A DNA stretch of 64,000 bases from Bidens hawaiensis (lineage: Eukaryota > Streptophyta > Magnoliopsida > Asterales > Asteraceae), in contig JAIQDT010010056.1 in assembly GCA_021521415.1 (NCBI GenBank), positions 1 through 64,000 of the forward strand, given 5' to 3'. Positions 12,357-25,600 of this stretch are shown here, one piece after another (position 1 is the first letter of the stretch; every line of letters starts with the position of its first letter). The notes below the pieces were generated by a model. The model was not told the origin of the DNA, ran no database searches, and worked only from the letters and a program-made list of their open reading frames with translations. The translations under genes were made by a program, and so were the position numbers.

Positions 12357-12513
12357 CGCGTTAGGAAGGAACCGGACAGAGAACCGGTCAGACCAGGCCG
12401 GTCTGACCGAAACCCCTATTGTGACACGCCGTGCGACACGGCGTGTCACAATAGGGGTTTCGGTCAGACCGGCCTGGTCTGACCGGTTCTCTGTCCGGTT
12501 CCTTCCTAACGCG
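12357..12513. repeat. Perfect 157-bp palindrome (77-bp arms, 3-base loop)
   Basis: Bases 12357-12433 are the exact reverse complement of 12437-12513, around a CGA loop. It is GC-rich in an AT-rich setting. Each arm contains a smaller inverted repeat (CGGTCAGACC, five bases, GGTCTGACCG). The two overlapping open frames here on opposite strands have nearly the same translation, which is what a palindrome produces, so I do not call them genes. Confidence 0.97.
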
Positions 12514-14382
12514 TTCCGGATCTCCGTTTTTGCTCTTTTTAGCTCGTTTTTCGCCATTTTCGATCACGATTAACTTCCATTGCCTACAAAACATAAAAGT
12601 GTTAATAGTATACAAATCTCGACTAAAAATGAACAAAAATATTAAATAAAATACACACGAGAAACATCAACATTTAGCATTATATCAGTCAGTATCGGTT
12701 ACGTTCGTTGCATGGGAAAAACTCGGGTGTTACAACAACGTGTCGTGAATTCAAGGAGAGAGGCGCGAAGATAAGGAATATGCACAGATACACAAAATAG
12801 TTAGCGATTGAAGGGCGTACATTTAATCTTAAGTATAACGAAATTAATAAAAAAATGAGAAAAAGAAATCATAATGTAGATTAAGTAGCGAGTGGGATTT
12901 GAACATGAGCATCAAGGAACACCAAGACTTAACAACTCAACATCAACCAGCTTACCATGGAGTCATGAGCAGCTTTTAGTGTTAAATTTATTTCTTAAAT
13001 GGTAACCTCGGGGTATTTAAAAAAGATGTTGCATTGACTGTTGCTGTTTATCTATATCTATAGTTGTAATGATAAAACTAATATGGAAACTATGAATTAA
13101 GGATGCATGAACTAATCAAACAAATTATTTTGAAACCTAATAAGAATTGATATTTGATGATTTATTAATTTTAAAAAACAAAATAAGAAAAAAAAATAAT
13201 AGTATAACTTATTTCAAAAGGTGTGTACGAGAGGTGTTAGCCACTAACTCTCTTTTTCAATACTTATTTTGTATAAGAATTATTTTTATTTACTTATATT
13301 AACTACGATTTTTACTCATGTTTCGTGACGCATGCTAGTTATATACATTTAGTAGATGTAAAACAATTTAGCTAAGCTTGTTTGCATCCAAATTAGGTCC
13401 AAAAGTGATACCAAAGCTTCTTAACATTCGAGTTATGTCAAACATTGCCCAAAAGTGTTCTTGTACACCTATAGTTTTAAATCCAAAATAACACATTTTA
13501 ATAGGCTTCTTTATAGATAATTATATTCCTGGAGAACTACATAGCTAAATGTTTAAAGTAACAAGTAAGCTTTCATATTAGCACTAATGTCTATGGAAAG
13601 TTATGTCTCTGTACAATGTTATCATAGACATGAATAGCAAAAGTTAATAACTTTGTTTTTAATTAATTCTTCAGCATCTCCGTTGGTGTTCATTTTAGAA
13701 ATTGAAGGTTTTTTATATAATTTATCTATGATTTACGACTCGTATGGTTATTACCATTTTGCCCCGTGATTAACATAAAAGTAGAATCTAAAAATTGACT
13801 TTTCTCGTATTCTCATATTGATCGTGTATTATGATATGAATAATTAAAGGTTTTTCAAAGGGATTTTATGAGAATGTAAGAAGCTGTGTTAAATCATAAA
13901 ACGAAGAGTTGACTAAATATTTTATACAATTAGATCAGAAGCTACTGAACTTAGTGCATAAATAATTAAGTATTGAATTGTTGTAGTTACCTGAAGCAGC
14001 AAAACCTTACCTTCAATAGTGAATTCATAGTAGAGCACAAAGATCAACTTGTACCATGGACCGGTGTAAACTATTCAGCCAAGTAGCCAACACCTGGAGT
14101 GTGAAGCCTTACCTTCAATAGTGAGTTCATATTACAACATATACCAATTATATTTGTTTACATGATCGTCCTCATTTAATCCAAAATTTATATCTATTGT
14201 AGAGTATGAATTTCTAAACTATTAACTCATAATATTGGTTTTGATTAATAGTTTACAAAATATTAATAAGAACCCCCTGAATAGCTAGTTATAAATTATA
14301 ATCTAACTAATTCAGTTATATTTTCCCCTGATTTCGGTTTTGTCTCTCCTTTTGAACAAAAATAATTAAGGCTTACAGTTTG
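12514..14382. other. AT-rich spacer
   Basis: No gene is supported. At about 13,990-14,025 and 14,107-14,140 there is an imperfect direct duplication of a short block containing CTTACCTTCAATAGTGA. Confidence 0.6.
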
Positions 14383-14496
14383 AAGAGGGGTGCATACCTC
14401 CCGCAACAACAAGATGGAACCATAGGCTTCTTTGTTGGGAGCATTTCGGGAGTCGTTAGCTCAGCAGCTCTCGGAGAGAATTCCATGATTCTATAA
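14383..14496 (+). other. Exon-like terminal ORF scrap
   Basis: After an AG at about 14,386, one frame reads GAYLPQQQDGTIGFFVGSISG then VVSSAALGENS and stops at TAA (about 14,494-14,496). The composition looks like the end of a small membrane protein, with a plausible acceptor site in front. No partner exons were found and I do not recognise the family, so this may be a gene scrap or chance. Confidence 0.25.
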
Positions 14497-15660
14497 TGAA
14501 TCACCAACAACAAACAAACAAAGGCGCAAAATTCATGATTCTCCGATCAGGGGTTACTCCACTAAATGTTTCTCTTGAACGGAAGAGTACCAACGTTTCA
14601 GTAGGCCCATGTAGCGATCACATTCTTCAATACTATGCCCAGATAGTATGTCATTACACTTCTACCAAAATTCATTATGTCAATATTGTAAAACGTTACA
14701 ACACTATATTAAGATAGTCTCAACAATAAAACAACACTATATCAATGTAGTACCCCCTTCTCAAATCATCAACTAATGATAAACAAGTCACATACACTAG
14801 CACCACACTAGAGATGCCCTACTCTTATACGAGAGAAAATGAATGATGCTATGCAAATTCTTGATCTCTTCTCTATAGATAAATGCGTTAAAGAGATATT
14901 TATATTAAGTATGTATATATTAAATTTGAGTGGCTTCTATTTATAGGCACAAGAACACAACACCTAGCTAGTGACAAGATCCATCGACTGTGGGCGTCCA
15001 TTAGACACAACCTTAGTCGTGTTTTTGAACATAGTGTAAGGTATTGTCCACTTCTGCAAGCCATTTTCTATGGAGTTGGACCTGTTCTTGAGTTTTCAAT
15101 GTAACTAGACCACCAAGTCCTTTTGTATGATGGTTCTCTAAATCTCAAAGACATTTATTTAGAGAGCTGGCTAAAATTTATGGAATTTCTTTTGTACAGT
15201 ATTTTGTAAAATCTCATTTTATAGAAACTTGTATCTTAATGTAGCTTTAGCTGTAACTTCTTTTAAGATTACAACACATCCAATGTTGCATATCCATCAT
15301 GTGAGCTTCTTGCATTTCTTGAACTTCATACGAACACTTGATAAGCAATGAGCATTTGTTATTGATGTAGTGATTGTTAAATTTTTGTTATGACTTAAGA
15401 TGGTTTATAATCATCAATAGTAAACAAATATCATTATAAGTCATTTTAATGTAGATCATTATCAAAACCAATGATTAATTAAAGTTGAACTATTGTTTTT
15501 CCAACAACTATGTAACCCGTTGCTTCTTAATTTGATTTTTGTGGGGTTATTTTTGTCACTACTTAAGATTTTGATCATTTGATTATTTGTTAATTTGTAA
15601 AACTAACTCGAAATAGGAATTTTGTTCGACTCAATTTTTGGAACTCGTTTACTTATTTCT
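14497..15660. other. AT-rich spacer
   Basis: I see no coding potential, LTR ends or clear repeats here. Confidence 0.6.
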
Positions 15661-15672
15661 AAACTAGGTTAG

Positions 15673-15695
15673 AAACCCGTGTATTACACGGGTTT
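15673..15695. repeat. Perfect hairpin after an ACTAG motif
   Basis: AAACCCGTGTA-T-TACACGGGTTT has 11-bp arms and a one-base centre, ten bases after ACTAG. A similar arrangement occurs at 57,518-57,532. Such hairpins near an ACTAG-like start are seen at ends of some plant mobile elements (Helitron-like termini are one option). Confidence 0.6.
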
Positions 15696-15755
15696 GAAAG
15701 TTTAAATCTCATTCATTATCTTATTGTATAATTCTGCTCTTTATATTTCACTAAG

Positions 15756-16448
15756 GGGTGCTGCTAAGAGTATCTCACCCCTCTTATTTTTACTAAATAT
15801 ACCATCTCCCTTAAATTTTTCATTAACACAAGTCAAACTTTTTTTTGTTTCTTTGTGTCTTTTTGTTATTTTTTATTATTAATATTGTTTTTAATATTTT
15901 AGAAATGATTTTTTTTAAATAAAAAATATCACTTTTTTATTAATAATAAACATTTTTTATTATTTAAAACTTTTTTATCTATGATTGTTTTATTTTTTTT
16001 ATAAAAAGAAAACTGACTTTTGAACTATCTTCATGCTCATGTCACGTCAAGGTAGTTGCTTTTTTAATAGTTTTTACAGATAGTTTGCATTTTTTTAAAA
16101 ACACAATTCACGTTATGAAAGTTTTCTAATGTAGCTTTTTAATATACATGAATATAGCCAAACATATATCATATATGTATACACACACACACATACATGG
16201 ACATTGATAATAACAAAATATTATTATTATAATCAAGAAAAATAAGCACAAAAAGAGTGACATATAAAAAAAATTAATATAAAAATAAAAACTTTATAGT
16301 TTTTGGTTTGATATTCTAAAATAAAATTACAAAATGTAAAAAAAAAATGTTACAGTGGAGTAATATGTCAAATAAAATTGTTAAAATAATGAAAAGTCTA
16401 GGGGAGAGGGTATGACAAGTAGAGAAGGGGGTGGTACGTTTAGTCTCA
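15756..16448. mobile_element. AT-rich MITE-like element
   Basis: The outer ends are loosely inverted: GCTAAGAGTATCTCACCCC on the left, and the complement of the right end gives GACTAAACGTACCACCCCC. The interior is AT-rich with long T and A runs and no ORF. A related block with GTTTAGCCTAACCC and a G-run ends near 51,880. No target duplication could be defined. Confidence 0.45.
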
Positions 16449-16803
16449 ACATATCTTTCTACTTAACTAACAACTACAATAGTTTCTATTGTTAAATTTT
16501 TTTTTACCAAAGTATACAAACCGGGGGTTTAATGATATTGAGGGCGGTTACCGTACATTAATCCCTTATTATCGTACAAACGGTACGCGACACAATCAAG
16601 CGTCCGATCAAGTTATTCAAAACACGCGCCTCTTTCTTCAAAAAGGGTTACATCGTCAATTATTCTCTCTAAAATCACTCTCAATAATTAAGAGATCGGT
16701 TACCGTAAACTAATCTCGGCAACGAAAGCATACTAATTCAATCAACTAAAACTATCAACTGTTCCGGCGACGAAGCAACTGAAGCACACTACATTCAATC
16801 GTA

Positions 16804-16903
16804 ATGAAGATGGATAAAACAAAGAACCCTAACTCATCTGCTTCAACGAAAGAACGAAGATCAAAGCATAAACAAAATAAACCTCAGATTATTAATAAAT
16901 CAG
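16804..16903 (+). other. Candidate orphan first exon
   Basis: ATG at 16804 opens a short basic, Ser/Lys-rich peptide (MKMDKTKNPNSSASTKERRS...) that ends at a possible donor (AATCAG|GTGTTT). The following sequence looks like an intron (GT-rich, AT-rich, containing a minisatellite). No downstream exon could be matched on either strand up to 20 kb. It could be a gene start left by a rearrangement. Confidence 0.25.
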
Positions 16904-17142
16904 GTGTTTGTTTATTATTCCTGTAATCGATTTAGGTTTTGGAGAGGTTTTAACAGTTGTTTTCATGAGCGTTTGACAACAATCAGTGGATGTAATCGTT
17001 TAGGGTTTAATTTTATGTTAAATTGTATTATTTGTTTTTAATTATTGGTTATTACGTTATCAATTAACCTCTGTTTGTAAGCGTTTGAGATGCGTTTGGG
17101 TTTATTTCACCATATTTGTATATCAAGTGTTAAATAACTACT

Positions 17143-17506
17143 CTTGTGCGTTTGATGAGCGTTTGGTAAGCTTGTTAGTGATAACTGAATAACTGGTTCT
17201 GCATATAGTATTAGGCGTTCGATGTGCGTTTGTGATACCTGAATAACATGTTCTTTAACTGGCCTTGTGCGTTTGATGAGCGTTTGTGATAACTGAATAA
17301 CATGTTCTTTAACTGGCCTTGTGCGTTTGATGAGCGTTTGGTAAGCTTGTTTGTGATAACTGAACAACTGGTTCTGCATATAGTATTAGGCGTTTGATGA
17401 GCGTTTGTGATGACTGAATAATATGTTCTTTAACTGGTCTTGTGCGTTTGATGAGCGTTTGGTAAACTTGTTTGTGATAACAGAAAAACTGATTCGTGTA
17501 CTCAAG
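17143..17506. repeat. Minisatellite, core GCGTTTGATGAGCGTTTG
   Basis: Units of about 54 and 120 bp, all starting CTTGTGCGTTTGATGAGCGT, repeat four times (about 17143, 17272, 17326, 17447). The longer units also carry a TGGTTCTGCATATAGTATTA segment. Confidence 0.85.
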
Positions 17507-19311
17507 AGATCTCAATTTCTTATTTCGTAAAATAAGAAATTGATTTTGATTAAACTAAATATCAGGATCGTAACCGGTTATACGCAAATTACCAAATTTA
17601 AATGAGGAATCAAAAAGACAATCGTACCCTTCTCGCTTAAAAATACATGGGATCTCCTCAACCGCTTTCAACTGAATGATAAATGTAGATCGACGCTTGT
17701 TGTTGTCGCGTACGGTTTTGTACGATAGGGATTAGCGTATTCCATCTTTTCTCTAATGATATTAATTATTAACCATCCATAACTAATAAAAAATAAACTC
17801 GTGTGGCTTACTTCATTCATTTTTTCTAATTCATGTCTTATGTTATAAAATTATAAGCAAGAACAATTGCATATTTGGTTATATCGACAAAGAAAGTTTA
17901 ATACAAATAAAGTTATAAGCATTTTATAACAATTTTTTTCAGTTTCAAACATGCATTCTTACTAAAGTTATAACTTTAGATTATCTTGTCACATTTTACT
18001 CAGCTCCAACAATATACAAGAAACTTTACAATTATAGTGAATTTTATATTTGTGAGTAAAAGTAAAAAAAATGTGTACTGACAAAATCGGTTATTATGTG
18101 TTGCGCCGACTGACATGACCCGTCCATTTTGCCATCTATAAGAGAACACAAGTAGCAAATTTGACCCGTTTACTTAAAGGGTCGAATACATGTTGAATTT
18201 GCCCAACATGTTCCAAGTCAAACTAAAAGTGGGTATGTTTCAAGTGGAACTTGTTGTGACCCAATACGTAAATCAGAGTAAAAAAAACCAAACCATCATT
18301 CCTCCCATATATCAAACAATATCGAGATTCTTGTATAAAAGATAAAACACAAATAAATCATATTATTAAACAACCAACTTTAAAGAAACAAATTATTATT
18401 TCAAACTCTCTACTCATGATCTTACAATGATTTTGAATAGAATCAGTTTGCAACACCCATAATTACAACCATTTTCATATCATTTCTAATAGTTAATACT
18501 TTATGGTCCCAACTTGCAATATTTGAAATTAAAAAAAAAATAGTGTTGTTCATGTCATAGACAACATAATGATAGTCATCTAGGAATATATGAATTTTGC
18601 TTCATGAATATAAATGGATATACACAAACTCACTGTGGTACCACTATATTACGGGGATCAAAACAACTCTATTTTTATATCAGTTTGGCCCGAAACTCTA
18701 GTTGATGCAAGTTTGTATAATACATTGACCTGCAAATGAAGTATAATAAACACAATGGATTTTACTATCATTTAACATGTGACATAAAAATTCACATAGT
18801 TATTCTCCTTGAGTATTGAAATATGTCACTTTAGCAAAAGTTATCAATACATATAAAAAGGTTTATTATATAGAATTAAAAGTAAAATGTAATCATTTAA
18901 TATGAACCATTTTTGTATTGATCAAAGTAAAGAAAAATAGTGACACCTTCTGAACAGGTCACTAATAAATTAAAAATGTACAACACGAACTTACACACAC
19001 TAAAATGAGTTTAAAAATATCTACCTACATTCTTTTATTCTAACTTTTTTTAACTTTATTTATAACTATAAAATCATAGATAAATGATTCTAACTTTTTT
19101 TAACTTTATTTATAATTATAAAATCATAGATAAATGATTAATATGATATGTTTAATCATTATTAATTGTTTAAATTATATAGTTTTGTCTTTCAATGTTT
19201 AACAATAATGATGCCACTTGGCACAAAAATAGGACAATTAGATGTCATGTGGCACGACAATTATTTTTGTTTATTATAATAGTAGATTCATTTGGTTTGA
19301 TTTTCGAAGTA
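17507..19311. other. AT-rich spacer with 50-bp tandem duplication
   Basis: No gene is supported. 19037-19086 and 19087-19136 are a near-perfect tandem duplication (ATTCTAACTTTTTTTAACTT...). Confidence 0.6.
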
Positions 19312-19496
19312 AGGGGGTGTTTGAGATTCCTTATTTTACCTCTTTATAACTTTTCATTAAGTTAATAAGTTATAAAAGTGTAACTTATGAAACTTTTCCT
19401 CTCATAACATAAGCAATCCCAAACACCTTATTACTTCTCAAAAAGTTTATAAGTTATAAGTTGGTGAAAATTAATAAGCAATCCCAAACAACCCCT
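19312..19496. mobile_element. hAT-like MITE
   Basis: This is a 185-bp AT-rich sequence with inverted ends: AGGGGGTGTTTGAGATTCCT on the left, and the complement of the right end AGGGGTTGTTTGGGATTGCT. The GGGTGTTTGG-type terminus is typical of hAT-derived MITEs in plants. No clean 8-bp target duplication is visible. It has no coding capacity. Confidence 0.65.
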
Positions 19497-20375
19497 AAAT
19501 CTATTTATTTGGTTTAATTCTAAAGAAAAATGAAAAAAAATATATAATTATGGTCAATTCTTGTGAGTGAATGAGTTTGATAGAATGGATTTCATTCCAA
19601 TTTTTATCATCTTATTGAACCAAACGTGATTTATTTCCAATTCTAGCTTCACTATAATCAGATTTAATTAATGGACTCCCATGTGCTACTTACTATATGT
19701 GACATAGGTTTTCATATCCTAAATTTGGTTGCTTTAAAGTATTAAAGAATATGATGTAGTCTAGTACTTGAAGAAATGGACAATAATATAATAGTTATCA
19801 AGGACTACTTTCGTTGTTATAAGTTGATATTATGTGCTAGAAAGTTTTCAAAATTATTATATTTCAACTATTCAAATATTAAGTATTTACTTTAAATTTA
19901 TCTTTTACACATTTTAAAACATGTAATAATAGTTCTACTTACTTTAATGATATTAATAATAATAATAATAATAGCTTTTTACTCATATCTTCTAACAACA
20001 AAGAAGTAGAAGTATAGTTGTGCCCATATGACATTTCTTCGATGTGTTTCATATTGATCTTTTATACATAACATGCCATTTGATCATGGCTCCTCTTTTA
20101 ACTTTAGAACATTGCTTCTAATAAACAATGATTCTAGCATATATATTTTTTCTATATTTAAAAAATAAATTCAACAATATGAGTTAAGCAAGAGCCATGA
20201 GATTGATGAAAGGAACTGGTCAAATTTAGTGAATGGTTGTGCTTTTCAAACACTAATCACTAAGGAAGCAAGCCTATCTCTGGTGCATCATTACTTGACA
20301 TAATCAAGGCCTATTCAAAAAACCAGAAAAATAGTGGGGTTGAACTTTGAATCCCACATGAAATAGATTGGTTTC
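19497..20375. other. AT-rich spacer
   Basis: A short ATA microsatellite lies near 19,957-19,972; otherwise nothing is recognised. Confidence 0.6.
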
Positions 20376-20564
20376 TCACATAAACTTTAGCGAGTAGCGG
20401 GCTGTTTGAGATAAGGTGATGCCAGAACGAATCGTCTCTGCAACATAAACCCATGCTAAATAAATGCCTTTGCTTTGGATTTGAAAGTCTTTATATTCTC
20501 CTCTAAGATGGACACCTTCAAACCTGAAAGCTTCTTGCTGAATTTCCTGTAATTGAATTCCCAC
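20376..20564 (-). other. Exon-like ORF, family not recognised
   Basis: On the minus strand an acceptor-like TTACAG leads into a frame reading EIQQEAFRFEGVHLRGEYKD then FQIQSKGIYLAWVYVAETIR, ending at a stop about 20,376. The residue mix looks protein-like, unlike the AT-rich surroundings. It may be the last exon of a gene scrap. It lies just upstream of MED12 on the opposite strand. I cannot name a family. Confidence 0.35.
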
Positions 20565-20880
20565 GACTTTAATTAGTTTGTATCATTAATGTGTATCCAA
20601 GCATATAATTACCTTTTAACCCCTTAAGACTATTTCTTTTTACAAGTAACTATTCAAAATTACATGAAACACATAACACATTTATGCACTCACACACGAT
20701 ACATAAACATCTTTAACGTGATTACCCCTCTCCTATGCACATTCAATTTCGACCATCATCATCAAAAAAAAAAAAAAAAAAAGCTAAAAAAATATACACA
20801 GTAAAAATATAATAAAAAATAAAAATAAAAAAGAGGTCAATGTATCTGATATATCTGAATACACACATACAGACACGATT
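20565..20880. other. Promoter-side spacer upstream of MED12
   Basis: It contains an A-run (20,764-20,782) and AT-rich sequence. No clear TATA box can be assigned, and the MED12 transcription start cannot be read from sequence alone. Confidence 0.4.
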
Positions 20881-20930
20881 CATCTTCCCCAATTTTTCAA
20901 ATCCCTAATTTCATCTTCATCTTACACCAA

Positions 20931-20966
<36 letters not shown>

Positions 20967-21144
20967 CAAATTACAACTTCTAATTATCACATCTGTAATT
21001 CACATCGACCACTTGTTCAAAACCCTAATTTCACTAATCAATCACAAACCCTAATTTTCCGTCATCCAACTTACGACAGCTCTGTTCCGCATGTTTCGAA
21101 CTTGATTTAGGCTTTATTCGTCAATCTTCTGCTCGATTCCAAAG
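20881..21144 (+). other. MED12 5' leader exon (approximate start)
   Basis: CT-rich leader-like sequence with repeated CCCTAATTTC and an (ATT)n run (about 20,927-20,966). It ends at a good donor, CCAAAG|GTATGA (exon end 21144). The next acceptor is TTTGCAG at 22639, giving a 1,495-bp leader intron. The left limit is a guess from composition. Confidence 0.5.
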
Positions 21145-22682
21145 GTATGATTAACTTCCACTCATCTAATCGGTTCAATTTGACTTCAAATTAAGCTAAT
21201 TTTGGTGTTCGTGTTGTGTATGAGCTGATGTTGTTGTTTCAACAGTTGGGAGTGTGTGTATTGTGATCTGATTGCTTGATTCGGTGATAATCAGTGACTG
21301 ATGGATTGTAAAACTTACGGTTCGGTTAATAACCAAAATCAATTTTAGGCTAAAATTTTACTTAGAAATACCAACAGATTAAGTTAATTTTGTTGTTGTG
21401 TTGTGTATGAGCTGATTGTTTTAGTGAAGTTGCAGTGTTGATTGATTAATGGTTTCTGTGATAATCAGTGACGGATGGGATTGCACATGTTTAATTGATC
21501 AAAAATGTTAAACCTTGGTTATAATCATATGTTAGATTTTAGGGCATACACGTATGTTTTTGGTTATTATAATAATTTTCTTTTTAAAACTTGTGTTATG
21601 CGTGGACTTAAGAGTGAAGAGGTGAAAACCTAATTATGCTTGGAAATATTGACGTTATTTGATCAGCATTTATTGAGTTGAAAATAACTTTGTTCTAGGT
21701 TTATGCTTCATATGTGTTAATCCTATGTTTTTATTTTTAACACGTGGAAAGGCGGTCGATTGTTTTTTTTTTTTTAAATCTTTTTTTATTTACATGGGGT
21801 GTTATATTTGATTTTTGAAACTTTAAGACATTTAAAAGAAAAAAAATGTTACTTTTTTATAATGAATAATGCAACATCAACATGGTAACCTATCAATAAG
21901 GTAAATAGCTATAATGAGACAAAAAAAAAAGCTCGCGTGACCTAAATGGAACAGTGCTGAAAGTTTGTTACATTTTTATAAAGTTATCTCTTTTTGTTAA
22001 GAGGTGAAAACCTAATTATGCTTGTATATCTTTACATTCTTTGATCAGCATTCATCGAGTTGAAACTAAATTTATTCTAGGTTTATGCTTTGTATGTGTA
22101 GCTGAGTGCTGTTAACAAGTTTTGATACAAAAAATCGGACTTTGGGCACACGTATGGTGTCCAATTTCTGTTTTTTACTTAATGTCTCGGTGTGGAGAGG
22201 ATGCGTTTGGTAGGTGATGATGTTTAACTCTAGTTTCATTGGGAAACTTAATTTGGAATTTAAGTTAATACTTTTAAGAGTATTGTATGGATCACTTTAT
22301 TTATTATATGGATTTATGTTTAGGTATAGTGCATAACATGGTAGTTCTTCAAATGTATCAAATTTTGCCTTTAGCATCATTGTTTGAAATTCAGTTTCTT
22401 AGTAGTTCCAACCAGATTTCATCATTTATATCAATAGTTAACCTTGTGTTGACTATGAAAAGGTTAGTTACGTGATATAGATATACTTGTCTTGGAGCTT
22501 TAAGGAACTCATACTGTCCCTATGTGTTTTTTAATGAGTAAACACTTGTCAGTGAACTGTGCTTTAGAAAATAGTTTTCATATTTGGAGATGACAGTTGG
22601 CAGTATTTAATTCATCGTTATTAACATGGCAATTTGCAGTGATTCAATGTGTGAGACAGTATGCGGGCCATAGTCTGGAGCA

Positions 22683-25600
22683 ATGCAAAGGTATCATGCT
22701 ACCAACTGCACTAGTGCAGTCACTAACAGTGCGGTTGGTGGCTCATTAGGCAGAGATACTTCTCGAGCTGAGTCATCTGCACTTTCTGCTAACTTTCCAT
22801 CAAATCGGTATTTATTTGTCATCTGTTAACATATATGCAAATGTATCTTCTGTATTATATTTCTTTCCTGTTTTATCTTACAGACGATCTTCACAACTTG
22901 CACCATACAAATTGAAGTGTGAGAAAGATCCCCTGAATTCAAGGTATTTTATATTCTTCTATTTTTGCAATCTGCATGTCAGTAAGTACTTCCACAAGAT
23001 TTATATTTTATTTTGATATTAGCAGCTTGCTTTTTTTGTACTGGTTTTGCATAAATAACTGTACCTTTCAATTGTTACTGAATTATTATCCTTGTGTTGT
23101 TAGGCTTCCACCTCCTGACTTTCACCCGCCAACTACAAACTGTCCTGAGGAGACACTTACAAAGGACTATGTGCTTGCTGGATACAGAGAGACAGTTGAG
23201 GGGCTTGAGGTATGCTGTAGGAACTGTTTACAGGTTAATCTGTCAGTGATGCCATATTTTATTTGTAACTGTTTTGAGCGTGCTTTTACAGGAGTCCAGA
23301 GAGATATCTTTATCACAGATTTCAACTTTCACCAAGCCCGTTATTCTAAAGTGCAAGGAGGTAAATATTTTACAATTTTGAGTCTTTTCAGTTTTCACAT
23401 TATTCTGACTTGAGACATTATACTATTCTGTAGGCAATCAGAAAATATTACAGAGCAATCAATGAATCTCGTGCTCAAAAACGCAAGGTATTAATTATGC
23501 CTTATGCTTCCATTTGTGATATGTACTGCAATCTATATAATGTCCATCTGTGATATGTACTGCAATCTATATTATCTATATAATGTTACTACTTCAGCCA
23601 GTTATATATTCATATAACGTTTAAATTGAATGCTTGAAGTATATTTATGTATGCAGGCTGGTCAAGTTTATGGTGTACCCCTTACTGGTAATTTATTGAG
23701 TAAGCCTGGTGTTTTTCCAGAACAGAAAGCCAGTGGCGATGATTTTCGGAAGAAATGGATCGAGGTTTGTTTTTTGGTTATTAGTGAGATAACTGATTTT
23801 TATCTTACTACTCGTCTTTAAAAAACTTTTTGATACATTACAGGGTTTGTCTCAACAACATAAACGTTTGCGGTCACTGGCGGATCATGTTCCTCATGGT
23901 TATAGAAGGAAAACACTTTTTGAAGTTCTTATTAGAAACAACGTGCCATTACTAAGGGCAACTTGGTTTATCAAAGTAACATATCTTAATCAGGTACAAG
24001 TTATTATTACACATGTACCATACTCTTCGTATATTTATATATTCATTTATATATGCAGATTCGACCCGGATCTTCTAGTACGTCTTCAGGGTCACCAGAT
24101 AAAACTCGGCTTTCCCGCTCAGAACAGTGGACAAAAGATGTTATTGAGTATTTACAGCAACTTGTGGATGAATTTGTTCAAAAGACAAATTCCCATTCTA
24201 CCCTCCATGTTAAAGACCGATCACCTCAGTTTGCTTATGGTGGGTCCATCCAACACAAGAATGACTTGGTGTCAGCGGTTGATGGTGAGGAACCATCTTT
24301 GCATTTCAAGTGGTGGTATGTGGTTCGACTCATACAGTGGCACTATGCAGAAGGGTTGCTTCTCCCTTCTTTAATCATTGACTGGGTTCTGAATCAACTG
24401 CAGGTAATGACTCTAAACAAGTTTGGGTCAAGCCAGTTTTTATGACCCGTTTCTTTTCAATCTAAAGAAATGAACTTTTTATTACTTGCAGGAGAAGGAA
24501 TTACTTGTGATATTGCAATTGCTACTTCCTATCATATATGTTGTTATAGAAACTATGGTTTTATCACAAAATTACGTTCATACCCTTGTGGGAATAGCAG
24601 TTCGGTTTATTCAAGAACCGTCTCCAGGTGGTTCAGATCTCGTGGATAACTCAAGGAGGGCGTACACTATCTCGGCTTTGGTTGAAATTCTTCGGTATTT
24701 AATACTCGCGGTCCCCGATACTTTTGTTGCCCAAAATTGCTTTCCGCTTCCTTCGTGTGTGGTTACAAATGCAGCAAATGATGGTAGTTTAATCACACGG
24801 GTAACTGGTGAAGGTGGGAATAAAGGGCAGCAGCAGTTATCCTTTAACTCGGTTGTTTATTCAGTTCAGAAACGTGCAATCAATCTTTCAAAAACTGCAA
24901 AACCGGGCTATTCGGGTCATAATGTGGCGAAAGCACTACATGAGCTAGATAAAGCTCTTATACATGGAGATATTACGGTTGCTTATAAGTGTATGTTTGA
25001 GGATTTTGGTGATGAAACTATTTATAAAAGGTGGATTGCTGATGTCAGCACGTGTTTACAGGCGTCTCTGAAGTGGATTGGTACAGCACGGTCTTCATTC
25101 ATGTGTTCTGTGTTTTTTATTTGCGAGTGGGCCACTTGTGATTTTCGGGATTTTCGAGTTGGCCCGCCTCATGGTATTAAATTCAGTGGGAAACGAGACT
25201 TTTCTCAGGTATATGTTGCCACTCGGCTTCTAGAGATGAAATTAAGAAACATGCGAAGTTCAAAGTCAAAACATGGCGTTAGAAAAGTCAAAGACCTGTC
25301 ACATTTTTTCAAAGTCCAGGACCGTTACATGATATTGTTGTGTGCTGGATTGATCAACACCAAGCCCAGAATGTGGAAGGTTTTAAACGTGTTCAATTAC
25401 TCATAAATGAACTCATTCGATCAGGACTTTTCTATCCTCAGGCATATGTGAGGGAACTTATTGTTAGTGGAATCATGGCTTGGAGTGACTCGGTGGTTGA
25501 CTTTGACCGAAAGAGGAGACACTATAAACTCTTGAAACATCTTCCCGGTTCATACATTCAAGGTGCACTCCAAGAAGCACAAATCGCGGAAGCATCTCTT

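Noticed and set aside
12309..12636. Overlapping open frames on both strands with similar translations
   Set aside because: They are products of the perfect palindrome; similarity between strands follows from the inverted repeat.
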